This document shows, in pieces, positions 1 through 7,783 of a DNA stretch of 64,000 nt. The DNA is from DASVWZ01 sp963715675 (GTDB lineage: Bacteria > Acidobacteriota > Terriglobia > Terriglobales > Acidobacteriaceae): positions 4,402,001 through 4,466,000 of the forward strand of contig OY970265.1 in the NCBI GenBank assembly GCA_963715675.1, read 5' to 3'. Every line of letters begins with the position of its first letter. Position 1 is the stretch's first letter. Under the pieces are notes generated by a model. It was not told the DNA's origin. It was given only the letters and a program-made list of their open reading frames with translations, and ran no database searches. The position numbers were made by a program, and so were the translations under genes.

Positions 1-55
1 TCAGCAGCGTCGCGAACGCTGCGGCAAGCTGGAGTTTCTGTTTACTGCTCAACAT
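1..55 (-). CDS. N-terminus of an exported protein, cut by the window edge
   Basis: Only the first 18 codons are inside the window. They read MLSSKQKLQLAAAFATLL: a short basic start followed by a hydrophobic run, as in a signal peptide or signal anchor. The ATG is at 53-55 on the minus strand. A TACAAT -10-like hexamer lies upstream at 104-109 (minus strand), with no convincing -35. The function cannot be judged from this fragment. Confidence 0.5.
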   Translation of the reverse strand, partial: MLSSKQKLQLAAAFATLL

Positions 56-223
56 GTTAGGAATGCCTCAGACCGCAGGTAGCGATCATAGCGGCGCAGA
101 TAAATTGTAGCAGAGAAGATTCCACCCGGCACACCCGCTGGTAACCCCGGCAGAACCTCGATCGCCACTCCGCGCCAGAATCAAGGAACGCTGAAGGCCG
201 AGGAAGTTGCAGGGAAAATCGGG

Positions 224-703
224 TCAGTGCTTGCAAGTCGCCGGAACGGCACCTTTCCCCGATACTGCTTCACTGGGACCTTTTCGCTTTGGCGATCCGG
301 TCATCAATGGGTTTGCGCCCGACGAAGCCTTCGCTGACCCCATGCCAGTGGGTAATGCTCCTTTCGCCGAGTTTCCAGCACAACAGACGGTGCCGCCCTC
401 GACCTCACAAGGAAAGTCCAGCAGCCCAATGTCCAGGTCTTTTACCTGGACGCCAATGGCATCGATCTCGGCCACGGCATCCTTGACGCGCTGAATGGCC
501 TTTTCCCGCTCCGCCTTCCTGCGCGCCATGTGGACCACGTTCACCAACGTGCCTCCGTTCAGGAAGACGCGGTGGGCGAGTTCCTGAAATTCTCCATCGA
601 CGGTCTCGATGAGCTTCTTGCCGTCGATCGAGGTGCGAAGCAGAGACTCAAGGACCGGCAGCAGGGATTGGGCTTCATCGAGAGTGAAGGTCCGGTCCGA
701 CAT
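224..703 (-). CDS. DUF2203 family protein with an apparent frameshift near its C-terminus
   Basis: The first ~105 residues match my memory of the small helical DUF2203 family (function unknown): TLDEAQSLLPVLESLL at the start and VKDLDIGLLDFPCEVEGG near residue 92. After GGTV the open frame becomes low-complexity and non-family-like, running to 224. In the neighbouring minus-strand frame the expected ending resumes at once (LCWKLGERSITHWHGVSEGF, then GRKPID), with a stop at 270-272. One base appears to be missing around 381-388. The intact gene would therefore be 270-703, about 144 residues. This could be a sequencing error or a recent inactivating mutation. The start ATG at 703 gives the natural family N-terminus. 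Confidence 0.75.
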   Translation of the reverse strand: MSDRTFTLDEAQSLLPVLESLLRTSIDGKKLIETVDGEFQELAHRVFLNGGTLVNVVHMARRKAEREKAIQRVKDAVAEIDAIGVQVKDLDIGLLDFPCEVEGGTVCCAGNSAKGALPTGMGSAKASSGANPLMTGSPKRKGPSEAVSGKGAVPATCKH

Positions 704-747
704 AGGCGCGTGCCTTTATTCTACCGGGGAATTGAGTAACCGGTAAT

Positions 748-830
748 TTGTAATTGAGCAATTTTGCAATTTGCAGGCCAGGGCCGCCGGTGGCGCCGGT
801 TAAATTACAAGAATTGCTCAATTGCAAAAT
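748..830. repeat. AT-rich inverted repeat between yceI-like gene and DUF2203 gene
   Basis: AATTGAGCAATT at 752-763 is mirrored by AATTGCTCAATT at 812-823, with related TTGCAA and TTACAA words on each side and a GC-rich centre. It fills most of the 131-bp gap downstream of the YceI gene. It could fold in the transcript as a transcription or mRNA-end structure, but there is no clean U-run. Its ATTGA/TCAAT vocabulary resembles the tract at 62.56-62.66 kb. Confidence 0.5.
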
Positions 831-834
831 CGCT

Positions 835-1413
835 CTACTTCGGCGCGGGCTTGGTCATTTCGATGTCCAGTGTGATGGTAACCTGGTCGCCGACCGCGCC
901 GGCGGCGCCGCTTACTCCAAAATCCATGCGGTTGATCGTGGTAGTGGCGGAGGCACCCACGCGTGGATTGTCCCGAGGGTCCTTCACGGCGGCCGATGGG
1001 CCGTCGACCTCGAGCACAACCTCTTTGGTCGTGCCATGGATTGTGAGATCGCCGGTGATCTTGAGCTTGCCCTGTCCGGCAGCCTCGACCTTAGTCGACT
1101 TGAACGTGATGGTCGGGTACTTCTGGGCGTCGAAAAACCTAGGGCTGCGGAGATCGTTGTCGCGCATCTCGACGCGTGTATCCACGGAGGCGGTTTCGAT
1201 CGTGGCCTGTACGGAAGACTTTCCGGGATTAGCTGCATCGAATTGCGCGCTGCCACTTACCTTGGTAAAGGCGCCGCGCACGGTGGAAATTCCAAGGTGG
1301 CGTACAGAAAACTGCGCCGCCGAGTGTGCGGGATCAATCTGCCATGTGTCCTGAGCGATGGCAGAAGTGGCAAGAAGCAGCGTGATAGCGATGGCGGACA
1401 GGGTGCGGGACAT
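835..1413 (-). CDS. YceI family periplasmic lipid-binding protein
   Basis: 192 residues. An N-terminal signal peptide (MSRTLSAIAITLLLATSAIA) is followed by the YceI beta-barrel (lipocalin-like) domain: WQIDPAHSAAQFSVRHLG at the start, SVDTRVEMRDNDLRSPRFFD in the middle, and LTIHGTTKEVVLEVDG and FGVSGAAGAVGDQVTI toward the end. Family members bind isoprenoid or other amphiphilic lipids in the periplasm; the ligand here is unknown. An AGGAG box lies 11 nt before the ATG. It is transcribed in the same direction as nadA but 157 bp away, so it is probably a separate unit. Confidence 0.9.
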   Translation of the reverse strand: MSRTLSAIAITLLLATSAIAQDTWQIDPAHSAAQFSVRHLGISTVRGAFTKVSGSAQFDAANPGKSSVQATIETASVDTRVEMRDNDLRSPRFFDAQKYPTITFKSTKVEAAGQGKLKITGDLTIHGTTKEVVLEVDGPSAAVKDPRDNPRVGASATTTINRMDFGVSGAAGAVGDQVTITLDIEMTKPAPK

Positions 1414-1545
1414 AAACGGGCATTCTCCTAATACCTGATTTGGGCGTGATTGGAACAGTCTAGCCGGTTTTGTGGAAAGCTGCCGAGCTTTGCCTGGCTG
1501 GGCAGGGGGGACACCTGCGCCTACGTGGTTGTTGCCAGCGGCCTC

Positions 1546-1572
1546 GCGGGCGAGAGCGCCCGCGCCACACTA
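1546..1572. repeat. Palindromic intergenic repeat, copy 1 (stem-loop plus CCACACTA)
   Basis: The plus strand reads GCGGGCG-AGAG-CGCCCGC followed by GCCACACTA. The 7-bp stem is perfect and the tail overlaps the nadA stop codon. A second copy with compensating stem changes lies just after pyrC at 17631-17658. The position right behind a stop codon suggests a REP-like element acting as mRNA end or terminator. Confidence 0.6.
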
Positions 1573-2682
1573 CTGAATCTCCAGCATGCGATCGAGCGCG
1601 ACTCGCGCCCAGTGCTTGACGTCGTCCTTCACCTTGATCTGATTCACCACGTTGCCGTCGGCCAGGTTTTCCAGGGCCCAGCATAGGTGCTGTGGCGAGA
1701 TACGGAACATGGTCGTGCACAGGCATCCTGCATCGTCGAGCGTAATGACTCTTTTGCCTTCGGAGGCAAACTCCTTGCCCATGCGGTTGACCAGGTGGAT
1801 TTCCGTGCCCACGGCAAACATGGTTCCCGGCGGAGCATGGCGGATCAGCTTCAGCAAGCCCTCGGTCGAGCCGATTCCGTCAGCTTTCTGGCAGACCTCC
1901 CAGCGGCACTCGGGATGCACAATCACGCGGATTCCCGGATAGCGGGCACGGACATTGTCCACATGCTCCGGCAGGAAGCGCTGATGTACCGAGCAGTGGC
2001 CCTTCCAAAGAATCGCTTTGGCCGAGCGCAACCGCTCCGGGGTAAGGCCGCCGTTGATCAAATATGGGTCCCAAACAACCATGTCGGCGAGCGGAACGCC
2101 CATCCGGTATCCAGTGTTGCGGCCCAGGTGCTGGTCGGGAAGAAACAGGAGTTTCGGATTTTTCGCCAAGGCCCACTGGAATGCTCCTGCCGCATTCGAC
2201 GAGGTACAAACCAACCCACCCCGTTCCCCGCAAAACGCCTTGATCGCAGCGGCGGAGTTCATGTAAGTGATGGGTGTAATGCCGTCGCCGGAATCGGTGG
2301 TGAGGCCTGCGGCCACCAGGTGCTCCCAGCAGCTTTCCACTTGCGTAATCTCTGCCATATCGGCCATGGAGCAACCTGCATTGAGATCAGGCAAGACTGT
2401 GATTTGGCCGGGGCGGCCGAGCACGTTGGCGCTTTCCGCCATGAAATGCACGCCGCAGAAAACAATGTACTTGCCCCCGGCATGAGCGGCTTGCTGGGCT
2501 AGTTTGTAGGAGTCGCCGCGAAAATCAGCGAAGCGGATGACCTCATCCCGTTGATAATGATGGCCCAGAATCACGCAGTCGCGGCCCAAGACCTGGCGGG
2601 CGGCGGCAATGCGCTCGTCCATGCTGCTATCCGGCAGGACGAGGTAGTTATCCAGAGTGCAAACCGATATAGTGGTCGCCAT
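1570..2682 (-). CDS. nadA: Quinolinate synthase NadA
   Basis: 370 residues. It condenses iminoaspartate with dihydroxyacetone phosphate to quinolinate in NAD biosynthesis, using an oxygen-sensitive [4Fe-4S] cluster. The triplicated-fold motifs are visible: GHHYQRDEVIRFAD (~40-55), VFCGVHFMAESANVL, LPDLNAGCSMADM, YMNSAAAIKAFCGE, VCTSSNAAGAFQWA, HPECRWEVCQKAD and DDAGCLCTTMFRISP near the C-terminus. The cluster cysteines are expected among C in FCGVH, HPEC/EVCQ and CLCTT. A GAGAAAG purine box precedes the ATG. No nadB or nadC is adjacent. Confidence 0.97.
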   Translation of the reverse strand: MATTISVCTLDNYLVLPDSSMDERIAAARQVLGRDCVILGHHYQRDEVIRFADFRGDSYKLAQQAAHAGGKYIVFCGVHFMAESANVLGRPGQITVLPDLNAGCSMADMAEITQVESCWEHLVAAGLTTDSGDGITPITYMNSAAAIKAFCGERGGLVCTSSNAAGAFQWALAKNPKLLFLPDQHLGRNTGYRMGVPLADMVVWDPYLINGGLTPERLRSAKAILWKGHCSVHQRFLPEHVDNVRARYPGIRVIVHPECRWEVCQKADGIGSTEGLLKLIRHAPPGTMFAVGTEIHLVNRMGKEFASEGKRVITLDDAGCLCTTMFRISPQHLCWALENLADGNVVNQIKVKDDVKHWARVALDRMLEIQ

Positions 2683-3239
2683 TTTTCTTTCTCGCCTTCA
2701 GCTCCAAGCGTAAACGGGCGTGCCCAGCACGCAGTCCGCTCAAACTGGAACGGGGATGTTGAAAGCCACCAGCGGCTCCAGCCGATTCACTACGCGGTTT
2801 TGGTCCGCGTCCAACCGGCGGGGATGTTGAAGCCGTTTACAAATCTCTACTGCCAATAGGATGCTCAGAGGCGGCGGAAGGAGTCGCTTTCTTTCCGGCG
2901 ACGGATCCCAACCGCAAGTGACTGAGGCTCCTTGAGGTTATTATGCACCGGGGGGAACGAAGAACGCAATTCTTGATTTTTCAGGGATTCTTCCCTAGAG
3001 TTGAACTTCTGAGCGACCGCTTGACGGTAGGCTGTCTCAGGAGTGGGATGGTCCGGAACTGGTTTAAACTGATCCTGGTTACTCGATAGCGGTGATGGCA
3101 CCCAGTTGCGGGCACGATCAGCAACTGGTATCCATTGCTATCCAACCCGCGCCCGGAACTTTCGGGGCTTCCAACATACCCGTCTCGGAGGACGCTGGGC
3201 TGAATGTGCAGCTTAGGGCGCTCAGGATCCTGGCAGGGA
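2683..3239. other. 557-bp gap, no convincing gene
   Basis: A 13-base direct repeat (CGGGGATGTTGAA) occurs near 2753 and 2822. One minus-strand open frame of 78 codons (2865-3101) has mixed, hydrophilic composition and no recognisable domain. I do not call it a gene but cannot exclude it. The segment should hold the nadA promoter; none is clear by eye. Confidence 0.4.
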
Positions 3240-3413
3240 CTAAGCTTCGTCCAGCAACTTCCGGAGCGTCGGCGGGTGTTTCTCCGTTGACTTTCTCTTT
3301 TTCTTCCGATCCGGAACGACCCGCGAGGCCGGCGGCGCACCGATGCGCTCGCGTGCCATCGCCTTGACCGCTTGCACGGCTCGAAAAGGTTTCGGCTTTT
3401 TCCGTTTCGTCAC
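3240..3413 (-). CDS. Small basic hypothetical protein (57 aa)
   Basis: The frame starts with a GTG (3411-3413) as VTKRKKPKPFRAVQAVKAMA and ends PPTLRKLLDEA. It is strongly basic, with a KAMARERIG helix and a lysine-rich linker, which looks like a real conserved small protein rather than a shadow. The function is unknown; nucleic-acid binding is a guess from charge alone. The ribosome site is doubtful because GGAG lies only 2 nt before the GTG. It is divergent from the zinc-ribbon gene at 3525 across about 110 bp. The reading frame stays open further upstream, so the start is uncertain. Confidence 0.45.
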   Translation of the reverse strand: MTKRKKPKPFRAVQAVKAMARERIGAPPASRVVPDRKKKRKSTEKHPPTLRKLLDEA

Positions 3414-3524
3414 GTCTCCATGTTGCCATAGCCGCCGCGCCGCGAACGTGTAATAATCGAAAAAATTGGCCGGAACCTTGGTTTGAGCAGGAGAAGGCCA
3501 AGGGCGAACGACGAACGACTGATT

Positions 3525-3800
3525 ATGGACGAACGCGAATTCTTCGATGAACGCCCGGAAAAAAAGCCGGCCACGCTGAATTGCCCGCACTGCCAGCAAT
3601 CGGGAGAATACGAAATCAACTGGCTGGTGCGTACCAAGAAGAAACAAATCTCCGGCCGCGCCGATGAGCGCGACCGCGCCCGCTTCGCCAAAGCCCGCTC
3701 CTACATGCTCCGCCGCGACGACATGATGGCCTGCAAGAACCTGCGGTGCCGCAAGCGCTTCGAAATCTCCGGCGTACAATCGGTGGTATTCACGGAGTAG
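3525..3800 (+). CDS. Small zinc-ribbon-like hypothetical protein
   Basis: 91 residues starting MDEREFFDERPEKKPATLNC. It has one CPHC pair (~residue 20) and a second pair CKNLRC (~residue 73), a plausible four-cysteine zinc ribbon separated by a basic helix (RADERDRARFAKARSYM). The end, RKRFEISGVQSVVF, is a beta-rich tail. I do not recognise a named family. An upstream in-frame ATG at 3483 would add 14 basic residues of poor quality, so I prefer 3525. etfB follows 120 bp downstream on the same strand. Confidence 0.65.
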   Translation: MDEREFFDERPEKKPATLNCPHCQQSGEYEINWLVRTKKKQISGRADERDRARFAKARSYMLRRDDMMACKNLRCRKRFEISGVQSVVFTE

Positions 3801-3920
3801 GCGCTTCGCGGTATCAAGTCCTAACCGCTGGCTGGGTCCTTGCTGCATCACGACTCATTTCATTTATACTGGCAAGTTTCCTCTCAGCCCTCGGGCGATT
3901 TCCGAGGCCAGGAGTATCGC

Positions 3921-4691
3921 TTGAAAATTCTGGTTTGCATGAAGCAGGTGCCGCAGAAAGATGCGCCACTCAAACTGAACGAATCCGGAAACTGGATTCG
4001 CGAAGACGTTTCCTACGAAGTAAACGAGCCGGACGCCTACGCGCTGGAAGAGGCGCTGCGGCAGAAGGAAAAGCACGGAGGAGAGGTCGTGGTCATCACC
4101 TCCGGTCCGGCGCGCTCGCAACAGGTGTTGCGCGAGGCGCTGGCCAAAGGGGCGGACCGGGCCGTGCATCTTGAGGACGCCGGCTTCGTGGGACTCGATG
4201 CTTTGAATACGGCTCGGGCGTTCGCGGCTGCTATAAAAGACGAGAAATTCGATCTCATCCTAACCGGCTTGCAATCCGACGACTATGGCTATGCGCAGAC
4301 CGGAGTGGTGCTGGCGGAACTGCTCGGCTGGCCTCACGGAACGATCATTATGCAGATTGAGAAGAACGCCGGCGGAATCCGGGTAAAGCGCGAACTGGAA
4401 GCCGGATTTTTCCAGTTTGTGGACATGCCTCTACCGGCTGTGCTTACCATTCAGTCCGGCATCAACAAGCTGCGCTACGCCACGCTGATCGGCATCAAGC
4501 AAGCCAAAAACAAGCCGGTGCGGAAAGTCGCACTGGCGGACGTGCAGGCAGCGCTCAGCGGAAATCTGCAGAAAATCGAGCGGTTATATGCGCCCGAGAA
4601 GACCAAGAACACGGAGTTTCTGGAAGGCTCGCCCGCGGAAGTGGCCAAGAAGCTGACGGACAAGTTGCGTAACGAAGTGCGGGTGCTGTAA
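3921..4691 (+). CDS. etfB: Electron transfer flavoprotein beta subunit
   Basis: 256 residues. It is the AMP-binding partner of EtfA in an FAD heterodimer that takes electrons from acyl-CoA dehydrogenases. Diagnostic stretches are KILVCMKQVPQKDAPLKL at the N-terminus, NEPDAYALEEALRQKE, TGLQSDDYGYAQTGVVLAEL and GINKLRYATLIGIKQAKNK near the C-terminus. I chose the TTG at 3921: AGGAG at 3910-3914 lies 6 nt before it, and the protein then starts exactly where the family does. An ATG at 3840 would add an unlikely 27 residues. etfA follows 50 bp downstream. Confidence 0.95.
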   Translation: MKILVCMKQVPQKDAPLKLNESGNWIREDVSYEVNEPDAYALEEALRQKEKHGGEVVVITSGPARSQQVLREALAKGADRAVHLEDAGFVGLDALNTARAFAAAIKDEKFDLILTGLQSDDYGYAQTGVVLAELLGWPHGTIIMQIEKNAGGIRVKRELEAGFFQFVDMPLPAVLTIQSGINKLRYATLIGIKQAKNKPVRKVALADVQAALSGNLQKIERLYAPEKTKNTEFLEGSPAEVAKKLTDKLRNEVRVL

Positions 4692-4741
4692 GTGAAGCCA
4701 TCCACTAGAAGCTAAAGAGCCAGAAGTCAAGAGCCAAAATC

Positions 4742-5737
4742 ATGCCCGATACAATTCTCGTAGTCGTAGAACAGCGCGAAGGGAAACTGAACCGCGTCTC
4801 CTGGGAAACACTAACCGCAGGTCAAGCTCTGGCTGCCGAAACCGGCTGGGGGCTCGAAGCCGTGGTGGTCGGCAGCGGCGTGGCCGGTGTTGCGTCCGAA
4901 GTAGCCGTAAAGAAAGTCTCGAAGGTGTATGCGGTCGAGTCGCCCAAGCTGGAGCCCTACACTCCCGATGCTTTTTCCGCCGGGCTGAAGCAATTTCTCG
5001 AGTCGAAACAGCCGAAGCTGGTGCTCATGCCGCATACCTACCAGGTGCGCGACTTCGTGCCGAAACTCGCCACCGCCATGGGGCGGACGGCGATCAGCGA
5101 CTGCATCGGCTACAAGAAAGACGGCGACAGGCTGCTGTTCACCCGCCAGATGTTCCAGGGAAAGCTCTCGGCCGACGTCAGCTTCACTTGTGATGCTCCA
5201 TGGTTTGTGACTTTCCAGAACGGCGCTTTTCGCGTGGACAAGCTTGAGGCTGGCGCGAGTGCTGCCCCGGTAGAGACCGTCAATGTGGAGATCGCCGAGG
5301 GCGTCATCCGAAATAAGCCGCAGGAAGTCTTCAAGGAGGCCAAGCAGGCGGTTGACCTGACGCAGGCGGAAATTATCGTTTCGGTGGGCCGGGGAATCAA
5401 GGAGCAGAAGAACGTCGAACTGGCCAGGCAATTGGCCGACGCGCTGGGCGGCGAGCTGGCGGCTTCGCGTCCTGTCTGTGACTCGGGCTGGCTGCCACTA
5501 GATCGACAGGTTGGTTCGTCTGGACAAACCGTCGCGCCTAAAGTTTATCTGGCGCTCGGCATCAGCGGCGCGATTCAGCACATTGTCGGCATGAAGGGAG
5601 CGCGGACGATCATCGCAATCAACAAAGATTCCGAGGCCCCGATTTTTGAGATCGCCGACTACGCGGTTGTGGGAAATCTGTTCGACATCGTGCCTCCGCT
5701 GATTGAGGAAGTGAAAAAGGCGAAAGCGGGGACGTAG
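4742..5737 (+). CDS. etfA: Electron transfer flavoprotein alpha subunit
   Basis: 331 residues. The N-terminal part is the alpha/beta domain. The C-terminal FAD-binding domain carries IIVSVGRGIKEQKN, ASRPVCDSGWLPLDRQVGSS, GQTVAPKVYLALGISGAIQH and AINKDSEAPIFEIADYAVVG. Together with EtfB it shuttles electrons from acyl-CoA dehydrogenases to a quinone reductase. It forms an etfBA operon, and the convergent gene just downstream (5779-7641) is a plausible membrane acceptor. Confidence 0.96.
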   Translation: MPDTILVVVEQREGKLNRVSWETLTAGQALAAETGWGLEAVVVGSGVAGVASEVAVKKVSKVYAVESPKLEPYTPDAFSAGLKQFLESKQPKLVLMPHTYQVRDFVPKLATAMGRTAISDCIGYKKDGDRLLFTRQMFQGKLSADVSFTCDAPWFVTFQNGAFRVDKLEAGASAAPVETVNVEIAEGVIRNKPQEVFKEAKQAVDLTQAEIIVSVGRGIKEQKNVELARQLADALGGELAASRPVCDSGWLPLDRQVGSSGQTVAPKVYLALGISGAIQHIVGMKGARTIIAINKDSEAPIFEIADYAVVGNLFDIVPPLIEEVKKAKAGT

Positions 5738-5778
5738 TATCAGCCACGGATTCTCGTGGATGAACGCGGATAAAACTC

Positions 5779-7641
5779 CTAGTCCACGCCGGAAGTTTTC
5801 TCCGGGCTCGTCTTGGCGATGGCTGCGGCTGCGATTTGGGCCACGTCGAGCAGTTCTGGTGGCGTAGCAGAGTTCGCTGCCAAGCCATCGCGCAGCATGG
5901 AATTGCAGAACGGACACGCCGCCGCCACCACGCTTGCGCCGGTCGCTGCCAGTTCCTGTGCCCGCTCCAGGTTCACGCGCTTGCCGGTTTCCTCACCCAA
6001 GAACATCAATCCGCCGCCACCGCCGCAGCAGAAGCCGCGTTCGCGCGCCCGCGGCGGATCTACGACCTTGCCGTAGCGGGCGATGACATCGCGCGGCTCA
6101 TCATAGACACCGCGATAGCGTCCCAGATAGCAGGCGTCATGAAATACGACGCTCTTCTGTTCGCCGCTGCTGGCCGGCAACTTGTCCTGGAAGCGGGCCA
6201 GCAACTCGCTGTGATGCTCAATGTCGATGCTGGCGCCGTGCTCCTTCCAGTCCTCGCCAAGGGTGCGCACACAGTGCGGGCAAATGGACACCATTTTCTT
6301 AACCTTGCTTTCGTTGATGTGCTCGATGTTCCCTTGTGCTAATTCGCCAAACAGATAATCGTTGCCCAGTCGCCGTACCGGGTCGCCGCTGCACTTTTCC
6401 TGCCGCAGGACACCGAAGCTGATCCCCAGGTACCGCAACACCTCGGCGAGGGCCAGCACAATCTTGCGACCGTTGGGATCGAACGAGCCCAGGCATCCCA
6501 GCCAGAGGCAGTATTCCTGGGTTCCGTCGAAATACGGCAGGCCGTTTTTCTCGATGAACTTTTCGCGGTCCGATGGCGGGAATCCCAGTGCATTGCCCTG
6601 CCGTTCCAGGGTGACGAACAGCTCGCTGCCGTATGAGTTGTCCCACTTGCCGGTATTCACCGCACCGCGCCGCAAACCCACAATGATCGGCAAATGCTGA
6701 ATACCCACCGGACACTGGTACTCGCAGGCCCCGCAGGAGGTGCACTGGAATGCCGCCTCCATTGAAAGATGCTTGCCCAGAAGCAGTTCGGCACTCTTCG
6801 GCCCGAATTCGTTCAGGTAATGCCGTGTACCCAGAATGATTTCCTTGGGGTTCAAAACTTTCCCCGTGTTGTTAGCAGGACAATGCTCGGTGCAGCGGCC
6901 GCACTCCACACAGCTATAGGCTTGCAGAGCGGCGATCTGGGTCAAGTCCTTGCCGCTGTCGAGGCCGAAATCTTCGTCTCCGACCAGCGGCGGAATGCGG
7001 CTGAATCCATCACGCTCCAAAAATATAGTGAGCGGGCTCAGGACCAGGTGCATGTGCTTGGTCTTTGGGATCAGGGGCAAGAAAGTGAGCAGCACCAGAG
7101 TATGTGCCCACCAGACGGCCCAGGCAGCCGTGGTCCCTTCTTGCACGCAGAAACCAGCCAGGTAGGTGACCATCAGGGCAAAGATCAGAAAGGCGATCAG
7201 TCCAGACTCCGGGGAAAGCGGCTCCAGCCATTTTGGCCGGATCACGAAGCGGCGGAACGCCAGACCGGCGATCGAAATGGCTACCGCTACGGCGAACACG
7301 CCGGCAAATAGAAAATAGAAACGCGAAAAGCCGCCATGGGACAAGAACGGCACGCCGAATGCGGCGGCGAAGTGGTTCAGCGTCACGAGAGCAAAGACAC
7401 AGAAGCCCCAGAACACAAAGGCATGCGCCAGGCCGGGCAGTGGCCGTTGCGCGATCACCAGGCCCTGGGCGCCGACTTCCCAAAGAACTTTGCGAATGCG
7501 CGGACCGAGGGGCCGCAGATGGAAGTCAGCGTCGGGCTTCGATTGGCGAATGATGCGCAGCACTCTGCCGAACTTCCGCCAAAACAGAGATACGGAAACG
7601 ATAATGGCAATGAGCAGGGCCACCTGTCCCGGCCAATTCAT
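5779..7641 (-). CDS. Membrane Fe-S oxidoreductase, probable ETF:menaquinone oxidoreductase
   Basis: 620 residues. The N-terminal ~210 residues hold about six membrane helices resembling the NarI/HdrE cytochrome b type. Next come two [4Fe-4S] ferredoxin motifs, CVECGRCTEHCP (~245) and CTSCGACEYQCP (~305), then two HdrD/GlcF-type cysteine-rich (CCG) domains, with CLWLGCLGSF, SICPHC, HDACYLGRYRGVYDEPR and FCCGGGGGLMF. Known families with this build pass electrons from EtfAB (EMO type) or glycolate to menaquinone. The tail-to-tail neighbour etfBA favours EMO, which is inference. I chose the ATG at 7641 because AGGAGA lies 9 nt before it; upstream codons are low quality. Confidence 0.88.
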   Translation of the reverse strand: MNWPGQVALLIAIIVSVSLFWRKFGRVLRIIRQSKPDADFHLRPLGPRIRKVLWEVGAQGLVIAQRPLPGLAHAFVFWGFCVFALVTLNHFAAAFGVPFLSHGGFSRFYFLFAGVFAVAVAISIAGLAFRRFVIRPKWLEPLSPESGLIAFLIFALMVTYLAGFCVQEGTTAAWAVWWAHTLVLLTFLPLIPKTKHMHLVLSPLTIFLERDGFSRIPPLVGDEDFGLDSGKDLTQIAALQAYSCVECGRCTEHCPANNTGKVLNPKEIILGTRHYLNEFGPKSAELLLGKHLSMEAAFQCTSCGACEYQCPVGIQHLPIIVGLRRGAVNTGKWDNSYGSELFVTLERQGNALGFPPSDREKFIEKNGLPYFDGTQEYCLWLGCLGSFDPNGRKIVLALAEVLRYLGISFGVLRQEKCSGDPVRRLGNDYLFGELAQGNIEHINESKVKKMVSICPHCVRTLGEDWKEHGASIDIEHHSELLARFQDKLPASSGEQKSVVFHDACYLGRYRGVYDEPRDVIARYGKVVDPPRARERGFCCGGGGGLMFLGEETGKRVNLERAQELAATGASVVAAACPFCNSMLRDGLAANSATPPELLDVAQIAAAAIAKTSPEKTSGVD

Positions 7642-7783
7642 AGTAAGGATGTCTCCTGATAGCACTGCACAGTCTAACGTAGGGGCGGGCAGTGATGCAG
7701 CGCGTTTGAGAGACTCTCCTGGATTGGCGAACGGGGAATACCCTCGTGTGACTGAACAGACGAACACATCCCTGTCATAATGA

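Noticed and set aside
2865..3101. 78-codon minus-strand open frame between nadA and the 57-aa gene
   Set aside because: It has no recognisable domain, hydrophobic core or clear ribosome site. It is kept only as a note in the gap entry.
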